The translations under genes were made by a program, and so were the position numbers. Positions 29,545 to 37,457 of a stretch of DNA of 49,186 nucleotides are shown piece by piece. Under the pieces are notes generated by a model. That model had not been told where the DNA came from and ran no database searches. It saw only the letters and a list, made by a program, of their open reading frames with translations. Location: assembly GCA_002070965.1 (NCBI GenBank), contig MWEH01000107.1:1-49186 (forward strand), in the 5' to 3' direction. The stretch is from Firmicutes bacterium ADurb.Bin080 (GTDB lineage Bacteria > Bacillota > Clostridia > Christensenellales > DTU072). The stretch's first letter is position 1, and every line of letters begins with the position of its first letter.

Positions 29545-30042
29545 TTATTTTGATTCTTGTTGTTTTGCTATTGCATCTATGGTCCGAGCAAACGATGATA
29601 TCGGTGCAAGGAGCATGCTTAGTAGTTGTGCTATCAATGTTTCTTTGGATGGTAACTTAGACAATTCATTACATTCTTGTTCAGAAAGAAATTTCCCATC
29701 TACCATTCCGCATTTAATCTGCATTTTTTTGAATTCAGCTATTTTCTGGGCGCTAACTTTTGCTGGGGCAACGACATCGTCGATTGATACTGCAAGTGAC
29801 GTAGTCCCTTCCAAGAATTTGTCAAAATCCTTATACCCTAAGTTATTCAAAGCTATTTTTAGTAGTGTGTTCTTAAGTACATGATATCTTACACCGTTTT
29901 TACGATATGAGTTACGCAAATCAGTATCTTCTGCAACGTTCAAACCCTTGTAGTCGACGATAACAAAAGCTTTTGCGTTCTCGAGCATCTTCTTGATTTT
30001 TTCAACTTGTGATTCTTTTTGGTCTCTAATTGCTTTGGACAT
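29545..30042 (-). CDS. rplJ: 50S ribosomal protein L10
   Basis: L10 anchors the L7/L12 stalk to 23S rRNA. The 165-residue product has the typical VEKIKKMLENAKAFVIVDYKGL, the RKNGVRYHVLKNTLLKIA segment, and a C-terminal helix that carries the L12 dimers. The ATG has a strong AGGAGG site. A 178-base leader upstream carries structures expected for autogenous L10 control. Confidence 0.97.
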   Translation of the reverse strand: MSKAIRDQKESQVEKIKKMLENAKAFVIVDYKGLNVAEDTDLRNSYRKNGVRYHVLKNTLLKIALNNLGYKDFDKFLEGTTSLAVSIDDVVAPAKVSAQKIAEFKKMQIKCGMVDGKFLSEQECNELSKLPSKETLIAQLLSMLLAPISSFARTIDAIAKQQESK

Positions 30043-30060
30043 TTTTACCTCCTATATTAT

Positions 30061-30096
30061 TTAAGCTCCGTTTCCATACAGAAGAACGGAGCTTAA
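30061..30096 (-). other. Strong hairpin directly before the rplJ ribosome site
   Basis: TTAAGCTCCGTT and AACGGAGCTTAA form a perfect 12-base stem around 12 bases. It ends about ten bases before AGGAGG of rplJ. It lacks a U run, so translation or mRNA stability is a more likely target than termination. Confidence 0.6.
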
Positions 30097-30175
30097 TTCA
30101 CTCTTTCTCTTCTGCGTGCGATTGATTTTTGAGCTTGCGCTCGCACGGTCCTGGAAGCCTTTATTCAATTGTGAT
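30097..30175 (-). promoter_or_regulatory. Probable L10 (rplJL) leader RNA
   Basis: In the minus-strand transcript, GGCUUCCAGGACCGUGCGA pairs across to UCGCACGCAGAAG, enclosing a GAGC-GCAA-GCUC hairpin. The asymmetric purines beside the GUGCGA/UCGCAC helix resemble the kink-turn of the known L10 leader, by which L10 or the L10-L12 complex represses its own operon. The match is by eye. Position, just before rplJ, supports it. Confidence 0.6.
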
Positions 30176-30220
30176 TTTAATACCAGACAAGTAATAAGTC
30201 AACCGATTAGGTTAAGATTA

Positions 30221-30916
30221 CTATTGTGCGGGTTTCTGCTTGTAGTTAACCTTCACTCCAGGACCCATTGTTGATGACAAAACAATACTTTTCAAATAGG
30301 TTCCTTTTGAAGATGATGGCTTAGCTTTAATTATAGCGTTCATTAGGGCATCAAGATTTTCTTGAAGTTTATCTAAACCAAACGATGCTTTTCCGATCGG
30401 GCAGTGAACTATGGATGTTTTATCCACTCTGTACTCCACTTTTCCAGCCTTAATGTCTTTTACAGCTCTTGCAACATCCATTGTAACGGTTCCTGTTTTA
30501 GGTGTAGGCATCAATCCTTTGGGGCCTAATACTTTACCAAGTCTACCAACTAATCCCATCATATCTGGAGTTGTTACGCAGGCATCAAAATCCGTCCAAC
30601 CAGCTTGAATTTTTGCAACAATTTCCTCAGCACCCACCATATCCGCACCAGCAGCCGTAGCTTCCTCTGCCTTTTGCCCTTTGGCAATAACCAAGACTCT
30701 TACTACCTTTCCTGTTCCATTTGGAAGAACAACAACCCCTCTTACCTGTTGATCAGCGTGCCTAGCATCCACACCCAACTTTAAAGCAATTTCGATCGTT
30801 TCATCAAATTTTGCTTTTGCAGTGCTTAATACTATAGATAGTGCTTCTCTCCCATCATACTGTTGTTGTCTGTTAAATAGTTTAAGGGATTCAACATATG
30901 CTTTTCCGTGTTTCAT
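30221..30916 (-). CDS. rplA: 50S ribosomal protein L1
   Basis: L1 forms the mobile stalk next to the E site. The 231-residue protein shows the family core around [16 protein letters not shown] and the signature [15 protein letters not shown], and ends at [16 protein letters not shown] site precedes the ATG, 11 bases after rplK, so the two are one transcript. A 178-base gap with the L10 leader separates it from rplJ. Confidence 0.97.
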   Translation of the reverse strand: MKHGKAYVESLKLFNRQQQYDGREALSIVLSTAKAKFDETIEIALKLGVDARHADQQVRGVVVLPNGTGKVVRVLVIAKGQKAEEATAAGADMVGAEEIVAKIQAGWTDFDACVTTPDMMGLVGRLGKVLGPKGLMPTPKTGTVTMDVARAVKDIKAGKVEYRVDKTSIVHCPIGKASFGLDKLQENLDALMNAIIKAKPSSSKGTYLKSIVLSSTMGPGVKVNYKQKPAQ

Positions 30917-30927
30917 ATCCGTACCTC

Positions 30928-31356
30928 CTACTCTTCCACTACAGTGACACCCATGCTTCGGGCGGTACCGGCTATCATACTCATCGCAGTTTCCACAGAT
31001 GCAGCATTAAGATCAGTCATCTTTAATTTTGCAATTTCAGTAAGTTGTGCTTTGGTTATTTGCGCTACTTTTGTTGTGTTTGGTTTTGCACTCCCGCTGT
31101 TTAAGTTGCATGCTTTTTTGATCAAAACTGCAGCTGGGGGAGTCTTAGTAATAAATGAGAAAGATCTATCAGCAAAAATGGTTATAACTACCGGTATAAC
31201 CAAGCCGACTTGTTCCTTTGTTCTCTCATTAAATTCTTTTGTAAAACCGGGGATATTAATTCCGTGAGGTCCTAAAGTAGAACCTACAGGGGGTCCTGGG
31301 GTCGCTTTTCCACCAGGAAGTTGCAGCTTAACTACTGCGTTTATTTTTTTTGCCAT
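30928..31356 (-). CDS. rplK: 50S ribosomal protein L11
   Basis: L11 helps form the GTPase-associated centre. The 142-residue product has the canonical start [24 protein letters not shown] and the C-terminal RNA-binding domain with [12 protein letters not shown] and [11 protein letters not shown] start at the ATG at 31356: it lies nine bases from GGAGG and gives the usual N-terminus, while the ATG six bases upstream is too close to that site. Confidence 0.97.
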   Translation of the reverse strand: MAKKINAVVKLQLPGGKATPGPPVGSTLGPHGINIPGFTKEFNERTKEQVGLVIPVVITIFADRSFSFITKTPPAAVLIKKACNLNSGSAKPNTTKVAQITKAQLTEIAKLKMTDLNAASVETAMSMIAGTARSMGVTVVEE

Positions 31357-31440
31357 AGTCATTTACCTCCGTGACTATTAGGTTCAAACGAATAGCAATT
31401 AAAATATTTTGCCATTCTCCCAATGCAAACCCGAAATGGG

Positions 31441-31971
31441 TTAGTCGATTTTTTCCACTTGATTAAAGCTCAGATCGACTGGAGTTTTATGTCCCATCAT
31501 ATTAACTAAAACTTTAACCTTCTCTTTTTCAAGTGAGATACTAAGAACGGTCCCAAGAATAGACTCAAGCGCTCCGGATACAATCCTGACTTCGTCTCCA
31601 ACCTTAATATGCCAGTCTTCAACTTCCACTTTTTCAAGCCCCATTTTGCGGGTCTCATCATCTGTAAGCGGAATAGGTTTTCCTCCCGGACCAACAAATC
31701 CAGTTACTCCTCTTGTATTTGTTACGTAATACCATAGTTTATCGGTCATAACCATTTTTAAAAACACATAACCGGGAAACTTCTTTACTTCTCTAATTTT
31801 TCTTTTTCCATCTTTTTCAACGGATTCTTGTAACATAGGTATATTTATCTCACGAATATAATCCTCAAGATTGTTCTGCTTAATAATATTCTCTAAACTC
31901 TGCTTTACTAGAGTTTCATAAGTAGAATATGTATGAATCACATACCATTTTGCGTTTTCTTCTATACTCAT
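31441..31971 (-). CDS. nusG: Transcription elongation/antitermination factor NusG
   Basis: NusG binds RNA polymerase and couples it to the ribosome or to Rho. The 176-residue protein has the N-terminal NGN domain (WYVIHTYSTYETLVKQSLE, FPGYVFLKM, TRGVTGFVG) and a C-terminal KOW motif (VGDEVRIVSGALESILGTV). It starts two bases after the secE stop. Confidence 0.97.
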   Translation of the reverse strand: MSIEENAKWYVIHTYSTYETLVKQSLENIIKQNNLEDYIREINIPMLQESVEKDGKRKIREVKKFPGYVFLKMVMTDKLWYYVTNTRGVTGFVGPGGKPIPLTDDETRKMGLEKVEVEDWHIKVGDEVRIVSGALESILGTVLSISLEKEKVKVLVNMMGHKTPVDLSFNQVEKID

Positions 31972-31973
31972 AA

Positions 31974-32474
31974 TTAATTACCTATTCCAACTAATAATCT
32001 AAATAGTGAGGTTAGTCCCGAATCAAAAGCCGTAATCACAACCAAAAAGAAAAATACGACCAGTAATACAGTTCCAATGTTTGACCATACTCCAGTTACC
32101 TTAGCCGAGCTCTTAAAGGGTGGCCAAGTAACCGCCTTCATCTCTGCTTTCATCCCTCTGAACCAAGCGGCTAAACGCTTTCCAGCAGAGGTCTTTTCAT
32201 CTATTCCCTTTCTTTTATTTGTTGTGTTCTTTTGAACGGGTCTCTTTGTCGTTGCCATAGACTTATATTGATCAGATGTCACGACTTTATTCCCTTTTTC
32301 AGGAGCAGTAACAGAAGGAGATGCAGAAGCCACCTTAGCACGTCTTTTTGCCTTTTTGGTCATAATAACGGCTGTGTCGGAAAAATTTTCTCCACCATTA
32401 ACAGCAGACTCTTTTACATCTGGTGTTTCAACAACGGATTCAATGTTTTGCTTCTGGTACTTGTGCTTAGCCAT
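31974..32474 (-). CDS. secE: Preprotein translocase subunit SecE with an N-terminal extension
   Basis: SecE clamps SecY in the Sec channel. The last 65 residues are the minimal SecE: an amphipathic segment with AEMKAVTWPPFKSSAKVTGV followed by one membrane helix (GTVLLVVFFFLVVITAFDSGL). The first 95-100 residues are a hydrophilic, lysine-, serine- and threonine-rich extension that looks disordered and has no counterpart in the usual 60-70-residue form. It starts eight bases after rpmG. Confidence 0.92.
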   Translation of the reverse strand: MAKHKYQKQNIESVVETPDVKESAVNGGENFSDTAVIMTKKAKRRAKVASASPSVTAPEKGNKVVTSDQYKSMATTKRPVQKNTTNKRKGIDEKTSAGKRLAAWFRGMKAEMKAVTWPPFKSSAKVTGVWSNIGTVLLVVFFFLVVITAFDSGLTSLFRLLVGIGN

Positions 32475-32482
32475 GAGGCCTC

Positions 32483-32632
32483 CTACTTGCTTTCTCTATG
32501 AAGCGTATGTTTCTTGCAAAACTTGCAATACTTACTTCTTTCGATCCTATCGGGATGCTTTTTTTTGTCTTTCATTGTATTGTAATTGCGCTGTTTGCAC
32601 TCTGTGCAGGCAAGCACTATTTTGTCATACAT
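32483..32632 (-). CDS. rpmG: 50S ribosomal protein L33 (zinc-binding form)
   Basis: The 49-residue protein keeps both CxxC pairs (residues 9/12 and 36/39), so this is the zinc-binding paralogue. I start at the ATG at 32632, placed behind GGAGG; longer frames add 11 residues that do not match L33. It opens the rpmG-secE-nusG-rplK-rplA operon. Confidence 0.95.
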   Translation of the reverse strand: MYDKIVLACTECKQRNYNTMKDKKKHPDRIERSKYCKFCKKHTLHRESK

Positions 32633-32706
32633 TTTTATACCTCCAGCCAGATCTCTTCCCGGCATTTTTTATCAAAAAAATTGCACCCCTTGAAAAGTGC
32701 TTTTAT

Positions 32707-32735
32707 ACTATAACATTAACAAATATCGTTGTCAA
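32707..32735 (-). promoter_or_regulatory. Promoter of the rpmG-secE-nusG-rplKA operon
   Basis: On the minus strand: TTGACA, 17 bases, TATAGT. The start would lie about 75-80 bases before the rpmG ATG. Confidence 0.82.
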
Positions 32736-32818
32736 TGAAATTTTCTTTTGCGAGAACACCTTATGTTCCCAGACAACTGTTCCTAAATTTTCAAATTGTT
32801 GAGATTTGTGTGCTTTGC

Positions 32819-33046
32819 TTACTTATTTTTTTTCTCTATGAATGCAACTATGTCTCCGACTGTTTTCAAGGAAGCAATCTCATCATCCGAAAATTCGACA
32901 TTAAATTCATCTTCAATCACTATAAGCATCTGTACGATGTCAAGGCTATCAGCTTTCAAGTCTTCTACAAGCTTTGAATCGGGGGTAATGATTCCCTCTT
33001 TTATTCCAAGTAATTCTGCTATATGTTTTCTGACTTTTTCTAACAT
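32819..33046 (-). CDS. acpP: Acyl carrier protein
   Basis: ACP carries growing acyl chains on a phosphopantetheine arm in fatty acid and phospholipid synthesis. The 75-residue acidic protein has the attachment motif DSLD at its centre (KADSLDIVQMLIVIED). It stands alone, not in a fab cluster, between the ribosomal genes and the unknown membrane-protein operons. A GGAG-type site precedes the ATG. Confidence 0.95.
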   Translation of the reverse strand: MLEKVRKHIAELLGIKEGIITPDSKLVEDLKADSLDIVQMLIVIEDEFNVEFSDDEIASLKTVGDIVAFIEKKNK

Positions 33047-33093
33047 TTTTATCTCCGTTTCTCCTCGCGCATAGGCACGAGTGTAATATATAT

Positions 33094-33122
33094 ACCATAT
33101 ATTAAATCATTTAGTTTGTCAA
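33094..33122 (-). promoter_or_regulatory. Probable promoter of acpP
   Basis: On the minus strand: TTGACA, 17 bases, TATGGT. The -35 is perfect and the -10 weak. The rest of the gap, 33123-33250, shows nothing else I can name. Confidence 0.55.
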
Positions 33123-33250
33123 TTTAAATTGCTTTTGGAAACCGCATCCATTCCGATAATCCTGTAAGCTCATTTTTTACCATTCAATATCATACCGTTC
33201 GTTTCTTCTCGTCAAAATTTCTCCACAAAAATATATAACCACTCTTTCCA

Positions 33251-33280
33251 ATAAAAAAAGAGAGGCCTTCGCCCCTCTTA
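33251..33280 (-). terminator. Terminator of the second motif-protein operon
   Basis: On the minus strand AAGAGGGGC and GCCTCTCTT pair (one A-C mismatch) around GAAG and are followed by TTTTTTTAT. It lies about 25-50 bases after the last gene of the operon. Confidence 0.85.
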
Positions 33281-33303
33281 AAAATTATTCATATTTTTTA
33301 TTT

Positions 33304-34293
33304 CTAGTCTTCTATTATATAAGTTTTTTTGGATGGATCATCTCTTTCCACAATATAAGCATTTTTCTTTGCAAACAGTGGTAGGAACAATAGAAGGATT
33401 GAACCAACAAGTGCAGCAAGCAAGCCCCATCCCCATCCTATCGTTGCCTCTGCCCCTCCTGGCATAAAGAAGTCGGAAATGTTCTGGGATCTCAATGCAG
33501 GCTCAACTTCTGAGTTAGACATTGCCATCAGCCCTACAAAAGCTAGTACACAAAAAACAATGTTTATTAAAGCAACAATACTGAAAGATCTTGGGCTACG
33601 CTTCTTCAAATATCTAGCTAAATACTTAATAACTAAACAAAGCAATAGAAAAGCAATAAGTGTGACCAATATCGGGAAGGCATAAACTACAATTTTGCTT
33701 AAAGTATCCATAGTAGCTTTGTTTGCAACAATATTATCGCTGTACTCCGATCCTGAATCAAGCCCAAAAATGTCTCCAATTGCCATAATCGTTTCAACTC
33801 CGTTCATATCAAAGGCTTGTCTGGAGTCATCTGCCTGAAACACCGCGACTGATAAGATTAACAAAAGAACTAATGCTATCACGGAAACCAAAAGTGCAAC
33901 TATACTAACTCCTCTAAACGCCTTCTTTACGTATACAGGTGCTTTAGGAGAAGTTTTAGGCTCAACTGGTCTTGAATACGGATCATATTGAAGCATTGGT
34001 TGATTTTGAGAAGTGTACGGAACTAGTGCTATAGGCTGAACAATGGCGGGCATTTGTATAATTGATGAAGGAACGGGAACCGCATTATTAGTGTTAGTAC
34101 TAACTCTAGAAAGTTCGGGTTTCGATTCCCCAACACAGTAGATAGCTCCATCAGGGCCGGCAACCGGTTTTTGAGAGGGTAACGGGGGTAACGAAAAACC
34201 TAAAGTACTTTCATCAACGGGAACCCATCTCCCTCGGTCAACAACGTGACTATCTTGCATCGGATTAACTTTTGAACTATTATTCTTTTCCAT
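33304..34293 (-). CDS. Four-helix membrane protein with the QLTPIVQPI-type motif (unknown family, member H)
   Basis: I do not recognise a named family. The 329-residue product has a proline-rich cytoplasmic N-terminus. The motif, here QMPAIVQPIALVPYTSQNQP, is at residues 80-99. Then come a basic stretch, helix 1 (about 127-150), an external loop of about 50 residues, helix 2, a basic loop YLARYLKKRSPR, helix 3, a short loop and helix 4 with a charged tail. Both ends should face the cytoplasm. I start at the ATG at 34293, seven bases after GAGAGG; an earlier ATG overlaps the previous stop and lacks a good site. It is the last gene of operon II and ends before a terminator. Motif and membrane module are fused here. 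Confidence 0.75.
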   Translation of the reverse strand: MEKNNSSKVNPMQDSHVVDRGRWVPVDESTLGFSLPPLPSQKPVAGPDGAIYCVGESKPELSRVSTNTNNAVPVPSSIIQMPAIVQPIALVPYTSQNQPMLQYDPYSRPVEPKTSPKAPVYVKKAFRGVSIVALLVSVIALVLLLILSVAVFQADDSRQAFDMNGVETIMAIGDIFGLDSGSEYSDNIVANKATMDTLSKIVVYAFPILVTLIAFLLLCLVIKYLARYLKKRSPRSFSIVALINIVFCVLAFVGLMAMSNSEVEPALRSQNISDFFMPGGAEATIGWGWGLLAALVGSILLLFLPLFAKKNAYIVERDDPSKKTYIIED

Positions 34294-34304
34294 ATTCAAA
34301 CCTC

Positions 34305-34661
34305 TCATTCATCCTGTTGTCCGCCACCGTAGTTAGGCAAAAAGTTCACGGGGGCTACAATCGGGGTAAGCTGTACTATTGTTGCTGGTTTCGGAATGGG
34401 AACAGGAGCACTATTTGGCTGAGGGCCATAATGCATTGCTGGAGTAAAGGCTCTTCCATATTCATCAATTGATGTATATGTTGGCAAACCTAAAGGCATA
34501 CCGTTTGATGAAACCTCAAATGATCCTGTATTAGGCATCACTATTGCCTGAGCAGGAGTCTGCATCAAAGGGAACGGCCCACTTTGTGGCTGTCTGGTCG
34601 GAACGCTTGTTCTGGCTACTCCGTCACTTACAGTCTCCGTTTGTCTATTTCTTCTTTTCAT
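34305..34661 (-). CDS. Short soluble proline-rich protein with a truncated motif (unknown, member G)
   Basis: This 118-residue product has no membrane segment. It is rich in P, Q and T, with a basic start and the motif at the very end: PVPIPKPATIVQLTPIVAPV, after which VPYSTQ is replaced by a short glycine-rich, acidic tail. I choose the ATG at 34661 behind AGGAG; a TTG just upstream overlaps that site. It lies 62 bases after member F and 11 bases before member H. It may supply the motif in trans, but lacks half of it. No function can be assigned. Confidence 0.65.
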   Translation of the reverse strand: MKRRNRQTETVSDGVARTSVPTRQPQSGPFPLMQTPAQAIVMPNTGSFEVSSNGMPLGLPTYTSIDEYGRAFTPAMHYGPQPNSAPVPIPKPATIVQLTPIVAPVNFLPNYGGGQQDE

Positions 34662-34723
34662 TCTATCTCTCCTCAACTATAGTATTTACGCTATCACATA
34701 TCCCATACCTAGCGCAACAAACT

Positions 34724-35452
34724 TTATTTTTCATTCTTTGAGAGAAATGCTATCATTACAAGCAATAATCCTATTGCAGCTACAATATACATTCCATAAT
34801 TTACTGTTATTTCGTCCTTTTGAACTAGGGAAATCATAACTGCTACCAAGGCAGTAACGAGTCCAAGAAAACTGAATATCTTTGCGAATACACATGCACC
34901 TTGTTTCTTTATTCTTATAATACTAGATAATAATACAAGTAATGCGCATACAACGGATGCTGAAATCCCCAAAGCGACAACTGTGACAGTATCAAGCACT
35001 ATTGCCCCTGCTGAAAACACGTTAAGCAACATGTCTAATCCGCTGGTCTCATTTGCAATCTGAACATATGTGAAAGCCAAAAACTTACCTACAACATATA
35101 CAGCTATCATAATCAAAGACAAAATAATCAACGCAATAGCAGCCCCACTAACCTTTTTAGATTTTTTAGCCGAGGTTGTCACTACTGCTTCTTCAGCATA
35201 ATTGTCTTCGCTATATGAATAGTCGTCTTCATACTCAGCAGCCTGTGTCGATGCATCATCATACATATACAAGGGTTGTTCTTGAGTTGAATAAGGAACA
35301 AAAGCTATAGGTTGAATGATAGGCGTAAGTTGCATTGGCCCAGAGGGAGAGTGCACAGGAACCTGGTTCCCAGGTTTTTTTGCTGGCTGTGGTCTCTGCA
35401 TTGTGGGCGGAGCTGGTTTTTGAGCAATTGATTGTTCATCTTTTTTTCGCAT
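34724..35452 (-). CDS. Four-helix membrane protein with the QLTPIVQPI-type motif (unknown, member F)
   Basis: The 242-residue product starts with a proline-rich segment, then the motif at residues 40-60 (MQLTPIIQPI and FVPYSTQEQP). A strongly acidic, tyrosine-rich stretch (about 65-90) and a basic KKSKK lead into four hydrophobic helices (about 101-125, 148-175, 187-210, 220-238). It is the smallest membrane member, with a short first external loop. I use the ATG at 35452, behind GGAGG; the TTG 15 bases upstream is the ribosome site itself. Topology and motif link it to members A and H. Function unknown. Confidence 0.75.
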   Translation of the reverse strand: MRKKDEQSIAQKPAPPTMQRPQPAKKPGNQVPVHSPSGPMQLTPIIQPIAFVPYSTQEQPLYMYDDASTQAAEYEDDYSYSEDNYAEEAVVTTSAKKSKKVSGAAIALIILSLIMIAVYVVGKFLAFTYVQIANETSGLDMLLNVFSAGAIVLDTVTVVALGISASVVCALLVLLSSIIRIKKQGACVFAKIFSFLGLVTALVAVMISLVQKDEITVNYGMYIVAAIGLLLVMIAFLSKNEK

Positions 35453-35509
35453 ATTTATTTCCTCCAAAAATATTTCAAGACATATACTGTCTTACTTCCC
35501 AAAATATAA

Positions 35510-35743
35510 TTATCCCTCGTATTCGCCACCCTCATCATCAAACTCTGCCATAGGTTGTTCTTGAGTAGAGTAAGGAATAAGGGAAATCGGTTGGACCACT
35601 GGTGTCAACTGTATAAAGTCGGCAGGCTTAGCAACTGGAACAACTCCACAATTATTCATGACCTTAAAAGTCACCCTTGGTCTAAATGAAATGGGCTGTG
35701 CAGGTCTACCAATATTATCTTCTTTTTTTACTTTTTTCGACAT
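35510..35743 (-). CDS. Short motif-only protein (unknown, member E)
   Basis: This 77-residue soluble protein consists of a basic start (MSKKVKKED), a proline-containing spacer, the full motif at residues 32-64 (GVVPVAKPADFIQLTPVVQP, then LIPYSTQEQP) and an acidic tail (EFDDEGGEYEG). It is closely similar to member C in layout and motif, although the two lie in different operons. It starts 22 bases after member D, a motif-less membrane protein, behind an AGGA-type site. I infer that D and E together equal one fused protein such as F. A cytoplasmic location is likely. Confidence 0.7.
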   Translation of the reverse strand: MSKKVKKEDNIGRPAQPISFRPRVTFKVMNNCGVVPVAKPADFIQLTPVVQPISLIPYSTQEQPMAEFDDEGGEYEG

Positions 35744-35765
35744 ATTCTTTTCCTCCGCTTAATCT

Positions 35766-36833
35766 TTATTTATCAAAAATACTATATGGAACCTTTCTTC
35801 TTGCAAACAAGGCTAAAAGCATTATGACTATTGGCGCTACGAGTACTGCAAGCGTCCCGTATCCTGACACTAAGGGAATCGGCGCCACATCAATTTCTGG
35901 ATCAATGGCAGTAGCTGGTGGTGCGGTAAAAGCACCCGTTAAAAAATCAAGAGCCTTGGTGAAATCAATAACGCTAACCAAAGTAACGCCATCATCCAAA
36001 TACTTGGGCGCTCCGCTGAAAACACCAGATGCAACGAATCCTCCGATAAAAGTCATTACTCCAGCAAGAACCATAATCAAAGCGAAAATGAAAAAGCCTT
36101 TAAATATTCTTCTTCCAAACATCGAAAACAAGCTCAAAATAAATATTAGTACTGCACCCAGAGCAGAAACAACTAAAGCAACCGGGAAGTATGGGAAAGC
36201 AATTTTCGCAACCATCATCATAGGATCTTGTTCCCTTGCTTGTGCAAGAAGCTCTTCTTCAGTAAGTTCGGGGGCCTCTTCAGGTTCTTCATCAGCAGCT
36301 TCAGCCTCAACTTCTTCCTCGGGAGCTCCCATTATTTTCTCGTACATTTCATCATAAAACGGGGAGAGAGAAACACCATTTGCATCTACCATAGGCTGCT
36401 TAAGAATTGCAGAAATTCCTCCGTAGATAGGATCCATCATGGATATATATTTGCTTTGATCGACGTAGGGTAACATTATCGCGTTGCCATCGTCATCTAA
36501 CTCACCAGTATCAGTTTCCAATCTTTCATCAAGTGGAGTAAGATCCTTTTCAACTAGAAAAGAAGTGTAGTTAGGGAGAATATTTAAATAATTCAAAAGA
36601 ATAATAGCAATCCAAATCAAGGAAAAAACCATCATAAGAAAACAAACGCCTCTTCTCATAATGAAGAAGTATTCTCTTTCTTTCCTTCTCTTCCTTTTTA
36701 CTGGAATTGCTTTTTGCTGCGGACGGGCATTTGGATTTTGTTGAATTGGTCTAGGCCTATTGGGTGGCCCATAAGATGGGCGAACTGAGACACTGACATT
36801 TCGTGGATTTCCCGGTGCTGTCTGATATGCCAT
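35766..36833 (-). CDS. Four-helix membrane protein without the motif (unknown, member D)
   Basis: The 355-residue product has a basic, proline-rich N-terminus ending in KRKRRKERE. Helix 1 (about 59-80) is followed by an external loop of about 120 residues that is very acidic towards its end (EEVEAEAADEEPEEAPELTEEE in part). Helix 2 (about 204-228), a short basic loop and helix 3 follow, then a second external loop of about 45 residues and helix 4 with a basic tail. It lacks the QLTPIVQPI motif, but the next gene (E) consists of little else. It is the first gene of operon II; a GGGAGGGG site precedes the ATG. Confidence 0.72.
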   Translation of the reverse strand: MAYQTAPGNPRNVSVSVRPSYGPPNRPRPIQQNPNARPQQKAIPVKRKRRKEREYFFIMRRGVCFLMMVFSLIWIAIILLNYLNILPNYTSFLVEKDLTPLDERLETDTGELDDDGNAIMLPYVDQSKYISMMDPIYGGISAILKQPMVDANGVSLSPFYDEMYEKIMGAPEEEVEAEAADEEPEEAPELTEEELLAQAREQDPMMMVAKIAFPYFPVALVVSALGAVLIFILSLFSMFGRRIFKGFFIFALIMVLAGVMTFIGGFVASGVFSGAPKYLDDGVTLVSVIDFTKALDFLTGAFTAPPATAIDPEIDVAPIPLVSGYGTLAVLVAPIVIMLLALFARRKVPYSIFDK

Positions 36834-36843
36834 ATCCCCTCCC

Positions 36844-36861
36844 TTAGAGTTTAGTTTTCAT
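36844..36861 (-). CDS. Possible leader peptide MKTKL before member D
   Basis: Five codons plus TAA, with AGAGGA nine bases before the ATG. The stop lies about ten bases before the ATG of member D, so ribosomes ending here could restart on the main gene. Such a short frame can arise by chance; the ribosome site is the main support. Confidence 0.3.
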   Translation of the reverse strand: MKTKL

Positions 36862-36888
36862 TAGTGTTTGTCCTCTTGATAAAAGACC

Positions 36889-36909
36889 GGATAATTTTTT
36901 TGCTTATCC
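36889..36909 (-). other. Leader hairpin of operon II
   Basis: GGATAA and TTATCC pair around an A-rich loop on the minus strand. A second mini-frame, MNLKG (36904-36921), ends inside the first arm of this hairpin. No U run follows directly. A regulatory role is possible but unproven. Confidence 0.35.
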
Positions 36910-36969
36910 TTTCAAATTCATGGAAAAATATACTAAAAGAGTATTCCCCCACTTTTTGATATTATTATT

Positions 36970-36998
36970 AGTTTATCACAAGAGCATATAGAATTCAA
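36970..36998 (-). promoter_or_regulatory. Probable promoter of motif-protein operon II
   Basis: On the minus strand: TTGAAT, 17 bases, TAAACT, with TG one base before the -10. The leader to member D would be about 130 bases. An alternating purine-pyrimidine tract (37015-37035) lies 16 bases upstream of the -35. The rest of the gap, 37036-37131, holds nothing I can name. Confidence 0.55.
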
Positions 36999-37131
36999 CA
37001 ATAATTTATATAAAATGTGCGTGCGCGTATATATAGCAAAAGTGTGAAATTTTACGTAGGATTTGTATCTTGATTAACGCCCTAATTCTAGCAGGTAAAA
37101 CCGGATTTATGTTAAATAATCTCTTTTTGTA

Positions 37132-37159
37132 CAAAAAAAAGCGGAGCTTTAACTCCGCT
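37132..37159 (-). terminator. Terminator of motif-protein operon I
   Basis: On the minus strand AGCGGAG and CTCCGCT pair around six bases and are followed by eight T's. It stands 20 bases after the stop of member C. Confidence 0.92.
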
Positions 37160-37178
37160 AATTATTAAAATAATTTAA

Positions 37179-37439
37179 TTAATAAATATCATCGTATTGA
37201 TCGTCATCTTCAAATGTTGCGAGTGGCTGCAATTGAGTAGAATATGGAACCAATGGAATCGGCTGAACAATAGGAGTCAGTTGTATAAAATCGGAGGGAG
37301 GAGCAATTGGTACTGGGCCCCTATTATTAAGTTTTCTCCAACTTGCAGTGGGTTGTTTAGGTCTCCTTAGAGCCTCTTGCCTTCTTGCAGCTTCTTCCCT
37401 AGCTCTCTGCTCTTCCATCATTCTTTTCTTTTTGCTCAT
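37179..37439 (-). CDS. Short motif-only protein (unknown, member C)
   Basis: This 86-residue soluble protein begins with a charged helix rich in K, R and E (residues 1-27) that could be a short coiled coil. Then come a spacer, the full motif (GPVPIAPPSDFIQLTPIVQP, then LVPYSTQLQP, residues 41-72) and an acidic tail ending DDDQYDDIY. It is the last gene of operon I and follows member B, a motif-less four-helix protein, by 18 bases behind a GGAGGAT-type site. The B-C pair mirrors the D-E pair of operon II. No known domain is seen. Confidence 0.7.
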   Translation of the reverse strand: MSKKKRMMEEQRAREEAARRQEALRRPKQPTASWRKLNNRGPVPIAPPSDFIQLTPIVQPIPLVPYSTQLQPLATFEDDDQYDDIY

Positions 37440-37457
37440 AATACTATCCTCCTACTA

